A stretch of 64,000 nucleotides of DNA from assembly GCA_016271365.2 (NCBI GenBank), contig CM057459.1:488077501-488141500 (forward strand), in the 5' to 3' direction. The notes below the pieces were generated by a model, which was not told the DNA's origin, searched no databases, and worked only from the letters and a program-made list of their open reading frames with translations. The DNA is from Neoceratodus forsteri. Its lineage: Eukaryota; Chordata; Ceratodontiformes; Ceratodontidae. Below are positions 33,830-45,566 of this stretch, one piece after another (position 1 is the stretch's first letter; every line of letters begins with the position of its first letter). The position numbers and the translations under genes are program-made.

Positions 33830-34735
33830 TAACATGTTCAGGCAACTGTGGCTATCTGGTAACCAGTTAGCTCTGAAATGTGATTATGAGTGAGGTTCTG
33901 CCCACCCTAGCCCTAGTCAGACTCTGCCATTACTTACAGACACACCAAACTGGACCATTCAACCCCATCTGATTTCTAAAGGCATCTTTGCCATCAGTAT
34001 ACTTTACAACAGCTCTTATTTGTGGTGAACAGGGTCCTGAGTGAATGTAATTTAGCTAGCATAGGGCACATACATCAAAATACAATCCAAAAAGTCTGCC
34101 TTAAATGCTTAATGTACTCACCGTTTGGTATTCCCTTGTTACAGGCATTTGACACACACTTTAGGAAACATTTCTTCCTCAAAGTCCATAGGTTTAACAG
34201 AAACTCTCTCAGTCTCTCTTCTCTAGGCAGCTGTGACAATCCTTCAATCCATCAGGGGGTTGTCCCTTAGAACGACTGATTTCTCAGTCCCTTTCCAGTT
34301 TTGAAAGAACTTGAACCCACTGGGGTCCCACTGACAAAGGTCTCTACCACTTCTTAGGCAACACTTGTTGTTCCTCACACTAGGGTGAGAAATAAAATGA
34401 TGAGCAGAGGTCCTTCACACAGCCAAGGGGGGCTAGCAGGCAACTCTAGCCATCTGCAGTACAGAGAGGTCCTTCTCGTTCACCCTCCAAACTGGAACTC
34501 ACCAAGATTCTAAACTGCTTCCCTGCAGCTGAGCCAAAAAGGGCTTATGCTGCTGCAATAGTTCAAAATGACATCACTCATTCTCTGCCTAGCCTAACCA
34601 GATAAACACTGAGGTAATGTGGTAGAGTTTCTAAAAAGCCTCTACTGCTGCCCAGAAACCCACCTGGTCTAATACTGGTGGGATTCTAGTAACCCCAGGG
34701 GACTGGGTAGTTACATATATTTTGAACTATACCTA
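33830..34735 (+). repeat. dispersed repeat family A, copy 1
   Basis: Shares several ordered segments with 40800-42030: ACTAGGGTGAGAAAT, CTTATGCTGCTGCAA(T/G)AGTTC, and the end GTAACCCCAGGGGACTGGGT then GTTACATATA. Both copies are in the same orientation. Class not determined; a non-autonomous LTR or DNA element is possible. No coding content is seen. Confidence 0.5.
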
Positions 34736-35097
34736 AGTATGGAAACTGGGATGAATTTAGATGCATTCTCTCTTTTCACACTTCTCCATTTAAAAAAGCT
34801 GGGATTCCCTTCAGGTTTGCAGTAGCAATAACTGGATAATTAATACCGTCCTATTTTCATTAAGAAGGTGATCACTCTTAGGAGTTTCAGCTTACCATTA
34901 TGGATTTATACCAGTGATATTTCTCATTAGCATTATGCAACTCTAATGTGCCAGCTACTTCAGAGGAGGTTTGTTAGATCATGTAAATATACTTTTGTTA
35001 CTTAAAATATAAAAACAAAAGCATCTTCATGTTTTTGTAATGTAGTTATAAATTAATACTTATATATGATATGTATTATATAGCACTTATTTTAGCA
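34736..35097. other. AT-rich intergenic, no gene recognised
   Basis: AT-rich single-copy-looking sequence. No feature is supported. Confidence 0.4.
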
Positions 35098-36675
35098 TGT
35101 GGGGCTCAATTTTCAAAAAGTCCTTAGTGACGATCTAGGGCTGCCACAAACACCAGGTGCATCAGGGACCCTGCACTGTATTTTGTTAAAATGGGAGGTC
35201 CATGCACACAGACCTGGGAGTTACCACATCTGCAAGGTTGTGCCAAACATATGGCTCACCTGTAGTGTTTGACAGACAGATCCATCACCCCTTTACCTGG
35301 TACAACACGAGAGAGGCCATGGAGGTATTTGGGGGAGAATATGCCAGCAAGGTGGGGACTGGGAGCAGAAGGAGCATAGGGTTGCCCTATGGAAAGAGGG
35401 GGCATGGCAGCAATGTCAAGGTGCTGGGGTGCATGTGCAGGTCCAGTGAGCCGATCGGCAGGGGTAGAGGGGGTTGGCAAGGATGGTTTGTGACCTGGCC
35501 TCAGCTGAACACAGACCTGGCACCTGTCCCATAGGTGCACCAATCTGCAGCAATGTGAGCAGACATCAGCCTGCTTCAATGTCGGGGCCTCAGTACCAGG
35601 GAACTATTGTGGTGCCCAAGGAATGTACCCCTCCTCCAACCTGCTCCCCACAACCTGTGACCACTTCTGCCCACCGATAGTGTTGGGGACTTGCGCACCT
35701 ATGAGATGGGTGCCAAGGCTCTGTGCAGTTGGGGCTGGATCACAGTCCATCCCTGCAAATCCCTATCTACCTCAGCTGATCAGCTCACGGGACCTGGGCA
35801 TGGCACCCCTGCTGGGTGCTGGCCCAGCACTCTGACAATGGTGCCTTGCCTCCCTTGCTCAGTAGGGGACCCTGTGCTCCTTCTGCTCTTATGAACATAC
35901 AAAATTGCCAGCAGATACAGACCTTATGGTCTATCAAGTCTGCTCAATTATGCAACTAGCAGCCCTTATACTGCAGCTGCTCCTCCCTCCCCTTCCCCTT
36001 TCCCTATCCCATCCCATTTTGAAGCAGCCCACTGTACTACAAGATACCAATTCCTCTGGTAATGTGTTCCACCTAGACACCACCCTCTCCATAAAAAAGT
36101 GTCTCCTTATTTCCCTCCTGATCCTTCTCCCTTCCAATCTCAGATCATGCCCTCTAGTGTCCCTCCCCTTTCCTAACTGAAAAAGCCCCTCCATGCCCTT
36201 CCTATTTATTCCCTTCATGTACTTGAAGGTTTCAATCATGTCTCCCCTATCCCTCCTCTCCTCCAGGGAATACATGTTTAACTCCTTCAGCCTGCTGTCA
36301 TAGGGTAAGTCCCCTAGCCCCTGGATTATTTTTTTGCCCTGTGCTGCACCACCTCTAGTAACCTAATGTCCTTCTTCAGGTACAGCCACCAGAACTGCAC
36401 GTAATACTCCAGGTGTGATCTAACCAGTGACCTATATAGCAGCAGGACCACCTCCCCCCTCCTGGAGGATATGCCTCTGGCAATACAACCCAGCATCCTG
36501 TTGGCCTTTGCAGATTCCTTTCTACACTGTGCTGAGCTGTTCATTGCTCCTGTCATGATCACTCCCAGATTCTTCTCCTCTTCCATCTTGGCTAGTTGAA
36601 TCCCCCTAGTTGGTAGCTCCTCCTTGGGTTGTTTTGCACCAAAGTGTAGCACCTTGCATTTCTTGGCATTGAACC

Positions 36676-37542
36676 TCAGCTGCCAAGAATCTGACCAGGT
36701 CTCCAATTTTGAAGATCATCTTGCAACCCCTGCCACCCTCCTAAGTCATTCACTACTGCTCCCATCTTGGTGTCATCTGCAAACAGATTGAACTTGCTCT
36801 TGATGCCTATTGAGATGTCTGCTATGAAGATCCCAAGCAACGCTGGCCCCAGTACAGAGCCCCATGGAATCCCACTTGTCACCACCCTGGGTGATGAGAG
36901 CGCTCCTCCCACCACTACCCTCTGTTGTCTCCCCTGCAGCCAGTTCAGTACCCATCCCACCATCTTCGCCCCCACCCCTGTGCCTTCCAACTTACTCCCT
37001 AGCCTCCCATGCAGCACCAAATTGAATGCCTTACTGAAGTTCAGGTACAGGACATCCACTGCATGGCCTCTGTCCAATTGCCTGGTTACCCAGTCATAGT
37101 ACTCCACCAGGTTGGTCTGACAGGGTCTGCCTGAGACAAACCCATGCTGTCTGCTGTCCTGCAGCCCATTAGCCTCTAGAAGGGAAACCAGCCTCTCCTT
37201 CAGGATTGTCTCCATCAGCTTTCCCACAATGGATGTGAGGCTTACCAGTCTGTAGTTCCCTGTCTCATCCTTGGGGCCGCTCTTGTGGAGGGGTACCACG
37301 TGCACCATCCTCAAGTCCTGAGGTACACTCCCTGAGTCCAGGAAAGCATTGAACAGGTCTGCCAAGGGTTCTGCCAGGACTTCTGCCAGCTCCCTTAGCA
37401 CCCTAGGGATTATGCCATCTGGCCCAGGTGCCTTGTGCACCCTCAGTGCCCTCAAGCCCTCTAGTACCCTACCCACTGATATTTCCCCATCTGTCCCTCC
37501 TCCCCTCGTGCCCACCCTCCCACCCTCCCATGTGTACAGCAC
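36676..37542 (-). pseudogene. CR1 reverse transcriptase domain
   Basis: A single 288-codon frame covers RT blocks 0 to 5, from KAPGPDGIIP through NYRLVSLTS, QHGFVSGRPCQTNL, LNFSKAFNLV and SGIPWGSVLG to NLFADDTKMG. Compared with the usual CR1 pattern, block A ends NLVLH where FDxVxH is expected, and block B has IPWGS where VPQGS is usual. These look like decay substitutions. The frame closes just after the catalytic block and continues in another frame at 36706. Confidence 0.88.
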
Positions 37543-37976
37543 ACCTTTCTCTTTAGTAAATACTAGTAGAAGTACTCATTTAATGGTTCGGCCTGTTCTG
37601 CCATGTTTCCACCCATCCACCATCCTTCTTAATCCTTACAATTTGGCCCTTAGAACTCCTTTTCTCCCTGATGTACCTGAAGAAGTCCTTCTCCCCCTCT
37701 TTGATGTCCTGTGCAAGCCTGAGTTCCCTGGATGCCTTGGCTGCCTTGACTGCCCTTGTCACCTCCCTCAACTCCTTCAGGTATTCCTCTCTGTCCTCCC
37801 CCCTCCCTGTTAATTTCTGCTTCTAAAGGTGGCTCTTTTCTTCCTTACTTTTTCCATGACCCCCCTGCTCACCCAACTAGGCTTCTTGGCCCTTGCCCTC
37901 TTACTCTGAACCCTTGTACATGTTGCGGTTGCCTCCTCAATACCCAGTTTAATGACCTCCCACTTCTGGTTAGTGT

Positions 37977-38757
37977 CTATATTAGGATGGATCCTGGCCA
38001 GATACCCTGTACTATTTCTCTCATCCTCCCAAAGTCAGCCCTCCTGAAGTCTAATACCCTTGTGCCCCTTTCTACTCCCCCTTTCCCCATGTTTATCATG
38101 AACCACACCGAGTGGTGGTCACTCCCAGCCAGTGGTTCCTCCACCCCCAGCTCCCTCACAAACTCACCATTTGCCAGCATGAGGTCTAGGGTATTCTCTA
38201 ACCTGGTTGGTTCATTGATCATCTGCAATAGGAAGCTGTCCTGGAAGGTTTCCAGAAGTACCTGCTCCCTCCTATTGATGGTGGCTAGGGTACCCCAATC
38301 CACTCCTGGCAGGTTGAAGTCCCCCACAATCACCATGCTGCCCCTCCCACGGGTCCTTCTGATCTGTACCGCTAGTTCCCTGTGTAACTCCTCAGTCTGA
38401 GAGGGTGATCTGTACACCACTCCCACCCTGAGGGTACTGTTTTTGGAGTCCTGGAGCTGCACCCATAGTGACTCCATGTTGCCCTCCTCCCTTCCTCCCT
38501 GACACACTACAGTCCTTCTCCAACATACAGCACTACACCCCTCCTTTCCTTTTTACCCTGTTCCTCTGAAATATCCTATACCCTGGTACTGCCAGGTCCC
38601 AGTCATGGTAATGGGTACCCCATGTCTTGGTGATGGCCACCATGTCCACCTCCCCATTAGACATGAGAGCCTGTAACTCTGCTGTTTTGTTACTTAGACT
38701 CTTGCCCTCATCATTGCAGGTCTTCCCCATTCGCCACCCTGCCTGGCTGTGATGCAT
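37977..38757 (-). pseudogene. CR1 endonuclease domain
   Basis: Two frames carry an apurinic/apyrimidinic-type endonuclease: VDMVAITKTWGTHYHDWDL and PGYRIFQRNR in the first, and LRVGVVYRSPSQ, IVGDFNLPGVDW, RLENTLDLMLANG and LAGSDHHSVWF in the second. The GDFN and SDHH boxes are the metal-binding and catalytic signatures. In active elements this enzyme nicks target DNA. A frameshift near 38520 breaks this copy. Confidence 0.85.
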
Positions 38758-39302
38758 GGAACTTAGACCACCTTATGGATGGTCTAAAGTCAGCCACCTG
38801 TTGTGACCACAGCAGGGCTTGTGGAATAGGAAAAACAGGGATGGTGCAGCCCCAACATGGCGCAACCACCCTTGGGACCTGGTGCATGGGTGCTTCTGCC
38901 ACAGGGGTGGATCAGGGTGGCTATGGCACATGGCATCCCGATTTTGACACAACCAACATTTGAAAATCAGGATATCTGCAAATTTTGATGCAACCTCCCA
39001 CTTGTATCATATCAGTTTGGCACAGGCACTTTGCATCAAATTTCTCATTTAAAACATTGAGCCCAGAGTGTACTGTATGTTGATGTGAAATTACAAGTGA
39101 TGCAAAGTTATGATGTCATCATACTGTGACTACATAAGAAATTCTGAGTAGTAAAAAGCCAGACCCCCTGACAAAGGTCGGGTACAAGAGATGCCAGTGA
39201 AAATTATCAGTTTGCAAGGGTGAGGGTCACTGCAATAGGTATTAACATGTTATTTGGCAATGTCTTTTGTCTCACTAATTTTCTTTCAAGTATTAAAAAA
39301 AA

Positions 39303-39530
39303 AATGGATGGATCCTGGCCAGCTACCCCGTACTATTTCCCTCATCCTCCCAAAGTCAGCCCTCCTAAAGTCTAATACCCTTGTACCCCTTCTCTACTCC
39401 CCCTTTCCCCATGTTTATCATGAACCACACCGAGTGGTGGTCACTCCCAGCCAGTGGTTCCTCCACCCCCAGCTCCCTCACAAACTCACCATTTGCCAGC
39501 ACAAGGTCTAGGGTATTCCCTAACCTGAGT
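39303..39530 (-). mobile_element. second CR1 fragment, endonuclease region
   Basis: About 225 bp nearly identical to 37985-38210 of the CR1 above, with the same GSDHHSVWF and LDLVLANGEFV coding in the minus frame. The plus-strand left end starts after an A run (39295-39304). It could be a separate truncated copy or a local duplication; identity is high enough that copying was recent relative to other repeats here. Confidence 0.8.
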
Positions 39531-40249
39531 ATCAGCATCATTGACCTCAAAGCTTTATTTTCAGGTGGCCCTAACCAAAAGCCCAAGTGCTCTTTACTTG
39601 TTTTGCTGGTGTGTTAATTAACGGGTTAGTTGCCTGAAAGTGCACTGAGGGCCTTTACACTAAAAGTTTGTGGGAAAATTGTATTATGTTGAAAGAACAT
39701 AAAGCAAAAGGGGATAGCCCTCCAAGAGAAGAATAAAGTATGCAGTGGTGATTTAGTCGGAGTGGGAACAAAGTGAAATGGCAGATATCATTATATGCCA
39801 CATCCCATTTGTGAATATTTGATTTGGTGGGAAGTTAAATAAATAAGAGAGTCATATTGGAGGTGGGGGTGGGGCAGAATAGCTTATGCAATGGTTAGTC
39901 TTGCTTGGGAGTGAGGAAGTGATGGAGTCTGTAGGCAAGACCTAGCCTGGTATTAAGATATCTGGAGATTGCAGAGATGTGTAACCCCCAGGCCACTTAT
40001 TTAACTAGTGTGCACACCCCCCATTACTTGTAATGCTCACTTAAATGAAATATCTGGAGACACTGGTGCCCATACTGGCATACCATTTACTTTACTACAA
40101 GATAGGCACCACCCTTGTCATTAGAATGTATACCTGACTCATTTTCCTAGAGGAAGAGAGGGGTGGGGGTACAGAAACAAACAACTTGAACCCTGTGTAA
40201 ATAACACAACCAAGGTCCTAGGGGGAGGCAGCTAGGCATATGCTTGATC
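39531..40249. other. intergenic, no gene recognised
   Basis: No supported feature. Confidence 0.4.
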
Positions 40250-42030
40250 TAACCTGCTGAGGGGACCCCAGTAAAGTCACACAACCAGAAGCAATAGTCG
40301 GAATGCCCATAACAGTGACTGGGATTGTGCAGTATGGCTTTATTCAACAGATGGAAAGTAAACGCTGAAGGGGACCCCCAATGGTTGGTCCAGATCAGAC
40401 AGGCACAAACTCAAGAACTCTCCTTGCATGTAGAACAGTTCATGAACAAAACAGAAACATCTTCTTCCTAAATTCCCAAAAGTGCATTCATGGACACTGG
40501 GCCATGCACCTGCACATTGTTCTCTCTTTTCCCATAAGTGTTATACAGTGAATCTAAGCCACACACTCAGAACTCTTCTTGGACACAGGTGCAATAAGTG
40601 AAACTTAGCCACACACCTTAACCTGCAGCTTGGTCAATTGCTCAGGTAAAAATACTGGTGCCCTTTATGAACCAGGAAGCCCTACCTTATAAGCGCTTAG
40701 ATGGCGTTCCTCCAACCCATGGCCCCAACTGACAGTCTCTGCCATTCTTCAGGGATACATCATTGAAACCCCCATTCCCCACTGAAATGCTAGAGGTCCC
40801 TTACTTAACTTGTCACAACACTGGGGTGACACAGAAAATAAACTGCACTCACTGGGGTCCACAGTTTAATTTTCTTCACTCACACTGGTGAGACTAGGGG
40901 CACTGACAGGTGCGATCCAGCATTATCTATGGGCACACGCACCCCAGACTATCCACTCTCCTTAGGAAATTGTGAAGATCTAGTCTCCACTACAGTACTC
41001 ACAGAAACTTGTTCCATTCACTGGGCATGGAACAACCAAAAGAGAAAAGGAAAGGCACTCTTCTGGGCAGCCAGTCCAAAACAGTCTATTTCAGGTCCTG
41101 TCCAAGGCAGCTGCAAACACCATAGAACATTCAGGAGATTGTCCCTTGACTCCACAGAGAACAAGCAGATCCTTCCACTTCACAGGGAGTAGAAATCAGG
41201 AAATCCTGCTGTAGTCTTGTCTTCACCACTTCAACTGGAGGCTGAAAATGACACTCGACTAGGGTGAGAAATCATGGGCCATCTGTCAGAGCTCACTGGC
41301 AGTCCTTCTGCCGCTGTCACCTCCTCACTCCACAACAGACTGAAGAACACACAGAACTGAACTCAACTCAGCATTCTAAGCTCCCAGAGCAGCTATCCAC
41401 ACTGTGTGGCTTATGCTGCTGCAAGAGTTCTAAAAGACCTAATCATGCCTCCTTCAGGCTAGCTGAGTAAACAATGATGTCATTATACAGTGTCAGTGGC
41501 TTAGTAGGTAGCATACTCACCTCTGAAGCTGGGAGATCAGAGGGCTGTGAGTTCAGTTCCCACATCTGGCACTTGGGTTAATATCCCAGTACTGACACTG
41601 TAGTGCAGCATGAGAGGGGTGCTGCACTTCTGAGGTGCTGTCTTTTGGATGAGATGTTAAACCGAGGTCCCATCTGCCTGGATTGGTGGTAGTTCAGGTG
41701 GATGTTAAAAGTCCCATGGCACTTATCGAAAAGAGTAGGGGAAATGCCCCAGTGTCCTGGCCAAATATCCCTCATTCACAAAAAATACCATCAACAGCTT
41801 AATCTGGTTTAAGGTCAGTTGTCATTCATCTGTATCCCCTTCCCCTGTGTTGTGCCTGAAAATAGGCAGGATTTGTCTAGTGCACTTACCCGGTTAACAA
41901 AAACTAAATAAAATAAATAAATAAATGTAAGGAACCCCTAATGAGCTCCGTACCAGCTGCCTTCTACCTTACTAACAATAGTACTGATAGGATTTTAGTA
42001 ACCCCAGGGACTGGGTGGTTACAGATATAA
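40250..42030 (+). repeat. dispersed repeat family A, copy 2 (interrupted by a SINE)
   Basis: Shares the ordered landmarks of the copy at 33830-34735, including ACTAGGGTGAGAAAT near 41257 and the end TAGTAACCCCAGGGACTGGG then GGTTACAGATATA near 41995-42030. The SINE at 41492-41926 splits it between the GCTTATGCTGCTGCAAGAG segment and that end. The left limit is uncertain; clear similarity starts at about 40800. Confidence 0.45.
41492..41926 (+). mobile_element. tRNA-headed SINE
   Basis: The head GTCAGTGGCTTAGTAGGTAG contains a Pol III A-box-like core, and GTGAGTTCAGTTCCCA (41546-41561) is B-box-like, at tRNA spacing. The body carries GATGAGATGTTAAACCGAGG and CCCATGGCACTT, a central domain I recall from several fish and tetrapod SINE families. 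The tail is an AAAT repeat (41905-41926). It is an insertion inside repeat family A. I do not assign a family name. No convincing target duplication was seen. Confidence 0.75.
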
Positions 42031-42850
42031 TTGGAGAAGCCATGTGCTGAGTCCAGGGAGATTACTAAGTACTTAAATTCATCTACTAGGGGGAGGTAAG
42101 GGTCATTTGAGATGGTCATGGGACCAAGATATTCTAGCAGACATGCCTTGGACCCAGAGAGCGTGGCTTGGGTTTTGGAGGCATTGAGGACTATTTTTTT
42201 TTTCAATAAGTCCTCTCTGAATTAGGGAGAAGTTGAGACTGAGTTGTGTATTTAGGTAGGAAAGATGGGGAGAACTGAAATAAAGGGTAATAGCATCAGT
42301 GCATATGACTGTTGGACAAGAGGTGGAGAAATACAGTAGGTTATTGATGAAAATAGAACAGAGAACTGGGCCTAAGATGGAGCCCTTTGGAACACACCTG
42401 TTAACTGCTATATGACTGGAGGAACCACCGTCGATGTTAAAAAAAGTGTTGTGTGTCTAGCAGGTGACTTGTAAACCAGATAGTGGCGTAGGAAAAGAGG
42501 TAACGTTCAGACAGATTGTGGGGGAGAAGGGCATGGTTTATTAAATGAAAGGCATTGGACAATTTGATGAAGACTGCTCCCATGAGAAAGCCCTTGTCCA
42601 TGGCAGACTTGATGTAATATGTCAGCTGGACTAGGCAGTGCTGGTACTATGTTCTTTGCAGAATCCATGCTGATAGGAGGTGACAAGGTCATATTTCTGT
42701 AGATAGTCTTTTAACTGGGAGGCTTCTGTCTTGTCAAGTAGCTTACTGTGGCTGAGTAGAACTGTTGGATCTACTAATAAAAGATCATCTGATACATCAC
42801 AACATTTTATTAGCTTTGATACTGGCAGTGCCAAATTGTGCATAGTTGTT
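42031..42850 (-). mobile_element. LINE-B fragment (L2/CR1 group), RT region
   Basis: Minus-strand frames include YDLVTSYQHGFCKEHSTSTA (about 42695-42636), parallel to HDLLCKQQHGFCKEHSTATA in the fuller LINE-B at 45165-49930. There is also a later FKYLVISLD segment (about 42085), parallel to FKYLGITLD. Order and spacing agree with a decayed RT-to-C-terminal piece, with several frameshifts. Confidence 0.7.
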
Positions 42851-43398
42851 AGATTCCCTGTGTATTATTATTCCTACGTTTCTTTCCACAATGTTGCTCC
42901 TTAGGGGTTCCCAATATTGAGAGAAAGACACTCTGTTATTCATTTTGCTTTGATGTGCTATAGCACTATACATTTATCTTGGTTGCAAGATGTTACACTC
43001 AAAGATTCAATCATTCCTACTTGTTTCTGCATGTGGCATTGGTAGTACCCCCAAGATGACTACTGCATCTGCAACTTTTCTGGGCTTACTAGCTAGTCCT
43101 CTGACCCTTTCTTTATCTTTAATCTGATCATCACAACAGTGCACAAGGTGATTAATTCCTTGCTGAGTCACAGCTAGAGCTGTGCAAAGCTGGACCATTT
43201 CACCTCATGAAGTACTTTATGAAGTTCCCCCAGCTTCACTTCACTGTGGGTGCACTTTGTTTACAGCACTTGTCACCTAGCAAAGTGCCTACTTTCATCT
43301 ACCAAAGACTGTGCATGGTGGCACATTGCCAGTGAAGTGTCACTGTGTACAGTTTTGATGGGCAAAATGTCACTTAATTTGAAGAAATACAGCAAGTG
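42851..43398. other. intergenic, no gene recognised
   Basis: No gene is seen. 43200-43260 (CTCATGAAGTACTTTATGAAG) is roughly inverted with respect to 44860-44905 (GTGAAGTACTTCATGAAGGG), possibly the arms of an old fold-back element. Confidence 0.35.
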
Positions 43399-43401
43399 TT
43401 T

Positions 43402-43485
<84 letters not shown>

Positions 43486-43540
43486 TTTCTTTCTTTCTTT
43501 ATTTCTTTCCTTCCTTCCTTCCTTCCTTTTTTCCTTCCTC
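43399..43540. repeat. (CTTT)n / (TTCC)n microsatellite
   Basis: About 25 CTTT units (43399-43510), then a short TTCC tract. Long open frames across it on both strands are low-complexity artefacts. Confidence 0.95.
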
Positions 43541-44690
43541 CCACCCACTGATCAAAATAGTTACCCCCACTACCTAGAACTTAAAAATGCATTACCCCAA
43601 CCACCCTACACTTGCCTCCACCTCCCACCCCCCACAGTTCTGGCAAAGTTGCCTATAAAAAATAGTAGTCACTTCCTAAATCATCCCTTCACCTCACCTG
43701 TGCCAAGTCATGTAAACCACACAACCCACCTCTCCCAGCCCTGCTTGAGAACCCCTGAGTTAAAAATCACAGCCCTCAACTTACTTCATCATATAGTACC
43801 CAACTTCCCTCCATCCTTGCCCCAAATTTAAAGGATATTACAGCACCTGAAGCAAAAACAAGTCCAGCACTGGAGTGAGTGGCACACCCTCTTTACTCAT
43901 CAGTGGCCTGCAATAGAATGAATGAAAGTTGATGTCTTTACCTATAGTAACACCGAGTCACCACTTCTGAGCCAATGATGGGTGAAGAGAGCATCTCACA
44001 TGCTGGAATGCTAAATGGTTTTCTTTGTTTCAGGTGCTGTAAAATCCTTTATATATGTGGCTGGGAGGAGAGCGGTTGTGTAATAGATGGTGGGGTACAG
44101 TGTGGGCTGTGATTTTGACTCAAAGGTCCACAAGCATTGGATGACCACTTGTCAGCCAATCAGGTGTTACTATAGATGAGGATATCATCATCATCATCAT
44201 TCATTTTTTTCTAATGCAGGACACTAAGTGAAGAGCGCATCTCGCTCCAAGCTGGATATTTAAATTTTTTTACTGGTCAGACTGTAATGGCATCCTTTAA
44301 ATTTGGATTTGAGGGAGTAGAGAGGTTGAGTGCTAGAGGGTGGCAGGGAGAGGGGCTCACTGTGATTAACTCAAGAGACAGGTACAGCGTTGGGGTAGCT
44401 GATGTGTTTTATGTGATGTGGCACAGGTGGTAGGAAGACAGCTCTTTTTTTATTAACGTGCTCTTCACTGGAACCATGTGTTGAGGGATGTGGGTGCTAT
44501 GGGAAGGGGAGGCAGAGAACTTTATTTCTAAAGGTCTGGGTAGTGGGAGTGGCTGGGAACTATTTGTCTCAAAGTTGGGGGTGAGTTCAATATTCAAAAA
44601 ACAGTTTGTTTTTTTTGGTTTTTTGCAAAGCGTTCACTTTTTGTAATTTTCTCTGATGAAATGGTACTTTGTCTTGCAAAAACTATACAT
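43541..44690. other. intergenic, no gene recognised
   Basis: Only a short ATC repeat (44185-44200) and T-rich runs are seen. Confidence 0.4.
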
Positions 44691-44696
44691 AACATA

Positions 44697-44790
44697 GAAA
44701 CATAGATTATGACAGCAGAAAAAAGCCAATCTGCCCAACCAGTCTGCTCAGTCTCCCAACACTTTGTTGGCGAAGTGCCAGTAGGCATAG
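44697..44790 (-). mobile_element. CR1-type LINE 3' end relic
   Basis: AACATAGAAACATAG followed by GACAGCAGAAAAAAGCCAAT and CTGCCCAACCAGTCTGC has the same layout as the CR1 3' end at 35893 (AACATACAAAATTGCC, CAGCAGATACAGACC). Only the last ~90 bp are kept. Confidence 0.5.
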
Positions 44791-45164
44791 TCTTCTGGGC
44801 TAAAGTGGGCAATTCACCAAGTAAAAACTATGTGAAGTTCAGCCACAGGCAAAATGAAGTTGGGGATATTTTGTGAAGTACTTCATGAAGGGAAGTTCCC
44901 CAACATCTCCCATCTCTAATTAACAATCCTTAACTTTAATGTTTAGTGGCTGGCCCCAATGTAACTTATAGACCCACTTTTACATATTTCTCCCCACTTC
45001 TCACCTTTGTAGTTCAATTTATAATCTGCCTTTGTCAGGTGACCAACACTCTTTGCTAGCAGCCCATTAAAGTAGCAGTTCAGCTCCTCAGCTGTATGCT
45101 CTGGCTCCTTGGCTATTCCCAGTGAGTCAATCTTCCTTAAAATTTATTTTTTGTGACACTGTCC
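44791..45164. other. intergenic, no gene recognised
   Basis: Apart from the possible fold-back arm near 44860-44905, no feature is supported. Confidence 0.35.
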
Positions 45165-45566
45165 CTTATTTTTTTTTTTTTATTTTTTTATTACTTATTC
45201 GGAAAGTGCCTTTGAGTCAAAGACTCATTTACAAAGGCTCCACGTCACATTTAGTTGGACAATACAATGGTATAACATAATTCAGACAGACTTGTTACAG
45301 CAAATAATATAACTGACTAATAGTCATACCCTAAGGAGAAATAGTAAGACTAGATTAAGTCAGTTTAGAATGAAAGGCCCAGAGAGTGCTGGATAGATGG
45401 AGGCAAGAAAGTGGGATAAGTAGGAGGAGTGCAGGCCTGGGCTGTTTTCAATGAGGAGCATGGAGGTTAGTGACAGACTCATGGGGTGGAGGCCTGGAGA
45501 TGGTCTCTGAGCAAGGTTTTGAAGGGCCAATTCTGGTGATGTTGGTAAGTGTACTGGGAAGGCAGT

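Larger units (their letters stand above)
35893..38770 (-). mobile_element. CR1 LINE, 5'-truncated, nearly whole ORF2
   Basis: On the minus strand the element runs from the endonuclease at its 5' end (about 38750) through the RT to a 3' end at about 35893 (TTATGAACATACAAAATTGCC on the plus strand). Endonuclease motifs: VDMVAITKTW, then VGDFNLPGVDW and AGSDHHSVWF (37977-38757). RT motifs: KAPGPDGIIPRVL, NYRLVSLTSIVGKLME, LNFSKAFNLV, SGIPWGSVLGP and LFADDTK (36676-37542). The C-terminal part has LRFNAKKCKVLHFG, VRSHLEYYVQFW and LEERRDRGDMI (35934-36706). Frames change at least three times, so it is inactive. The catalytic ADD is still present. Similar 3' end relics occur at 44697, 49945 and 55965. 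Confidence 0.88.
35101..39066. mobile_element. possible DNA transposon split by a CR1 insertion
   Basis: GGGGCTCAATTTTCAAA at 35101 is mirrored by TTTAAAACATTGAGCCC near 39048-39064. The parts between each end and the CR1 (35120-35890 and 38775-39040) are similar in style, being G/C-rich with repeated TGGCAC/GCATGG phrases. This would be a non-autonomous element of about 1 kb into which the CR1 inserted. I saw no convincing target duplication. Open frames near 35202-35835 on both strands have no recognisable motif. Confidence 0.3.

Noticed and set aside
35202..35894. Overlapping open frames on both strands, considered as a small gene
   Set aside because: Frames overlap, have no motif, and lie in probable transposon sequence.
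41492..41565. tRNA-like A and B boxes, considered as a tRNA gene
   Set aside because: The following body and AAAT tail show it is the head of a SINE, and the cloverleaf is not intact.
43250..43831. 193-codon open frame with a serine/phenylalanine/leucine run
   Set aside because: Produced by the (CTTT)n microsatellite.
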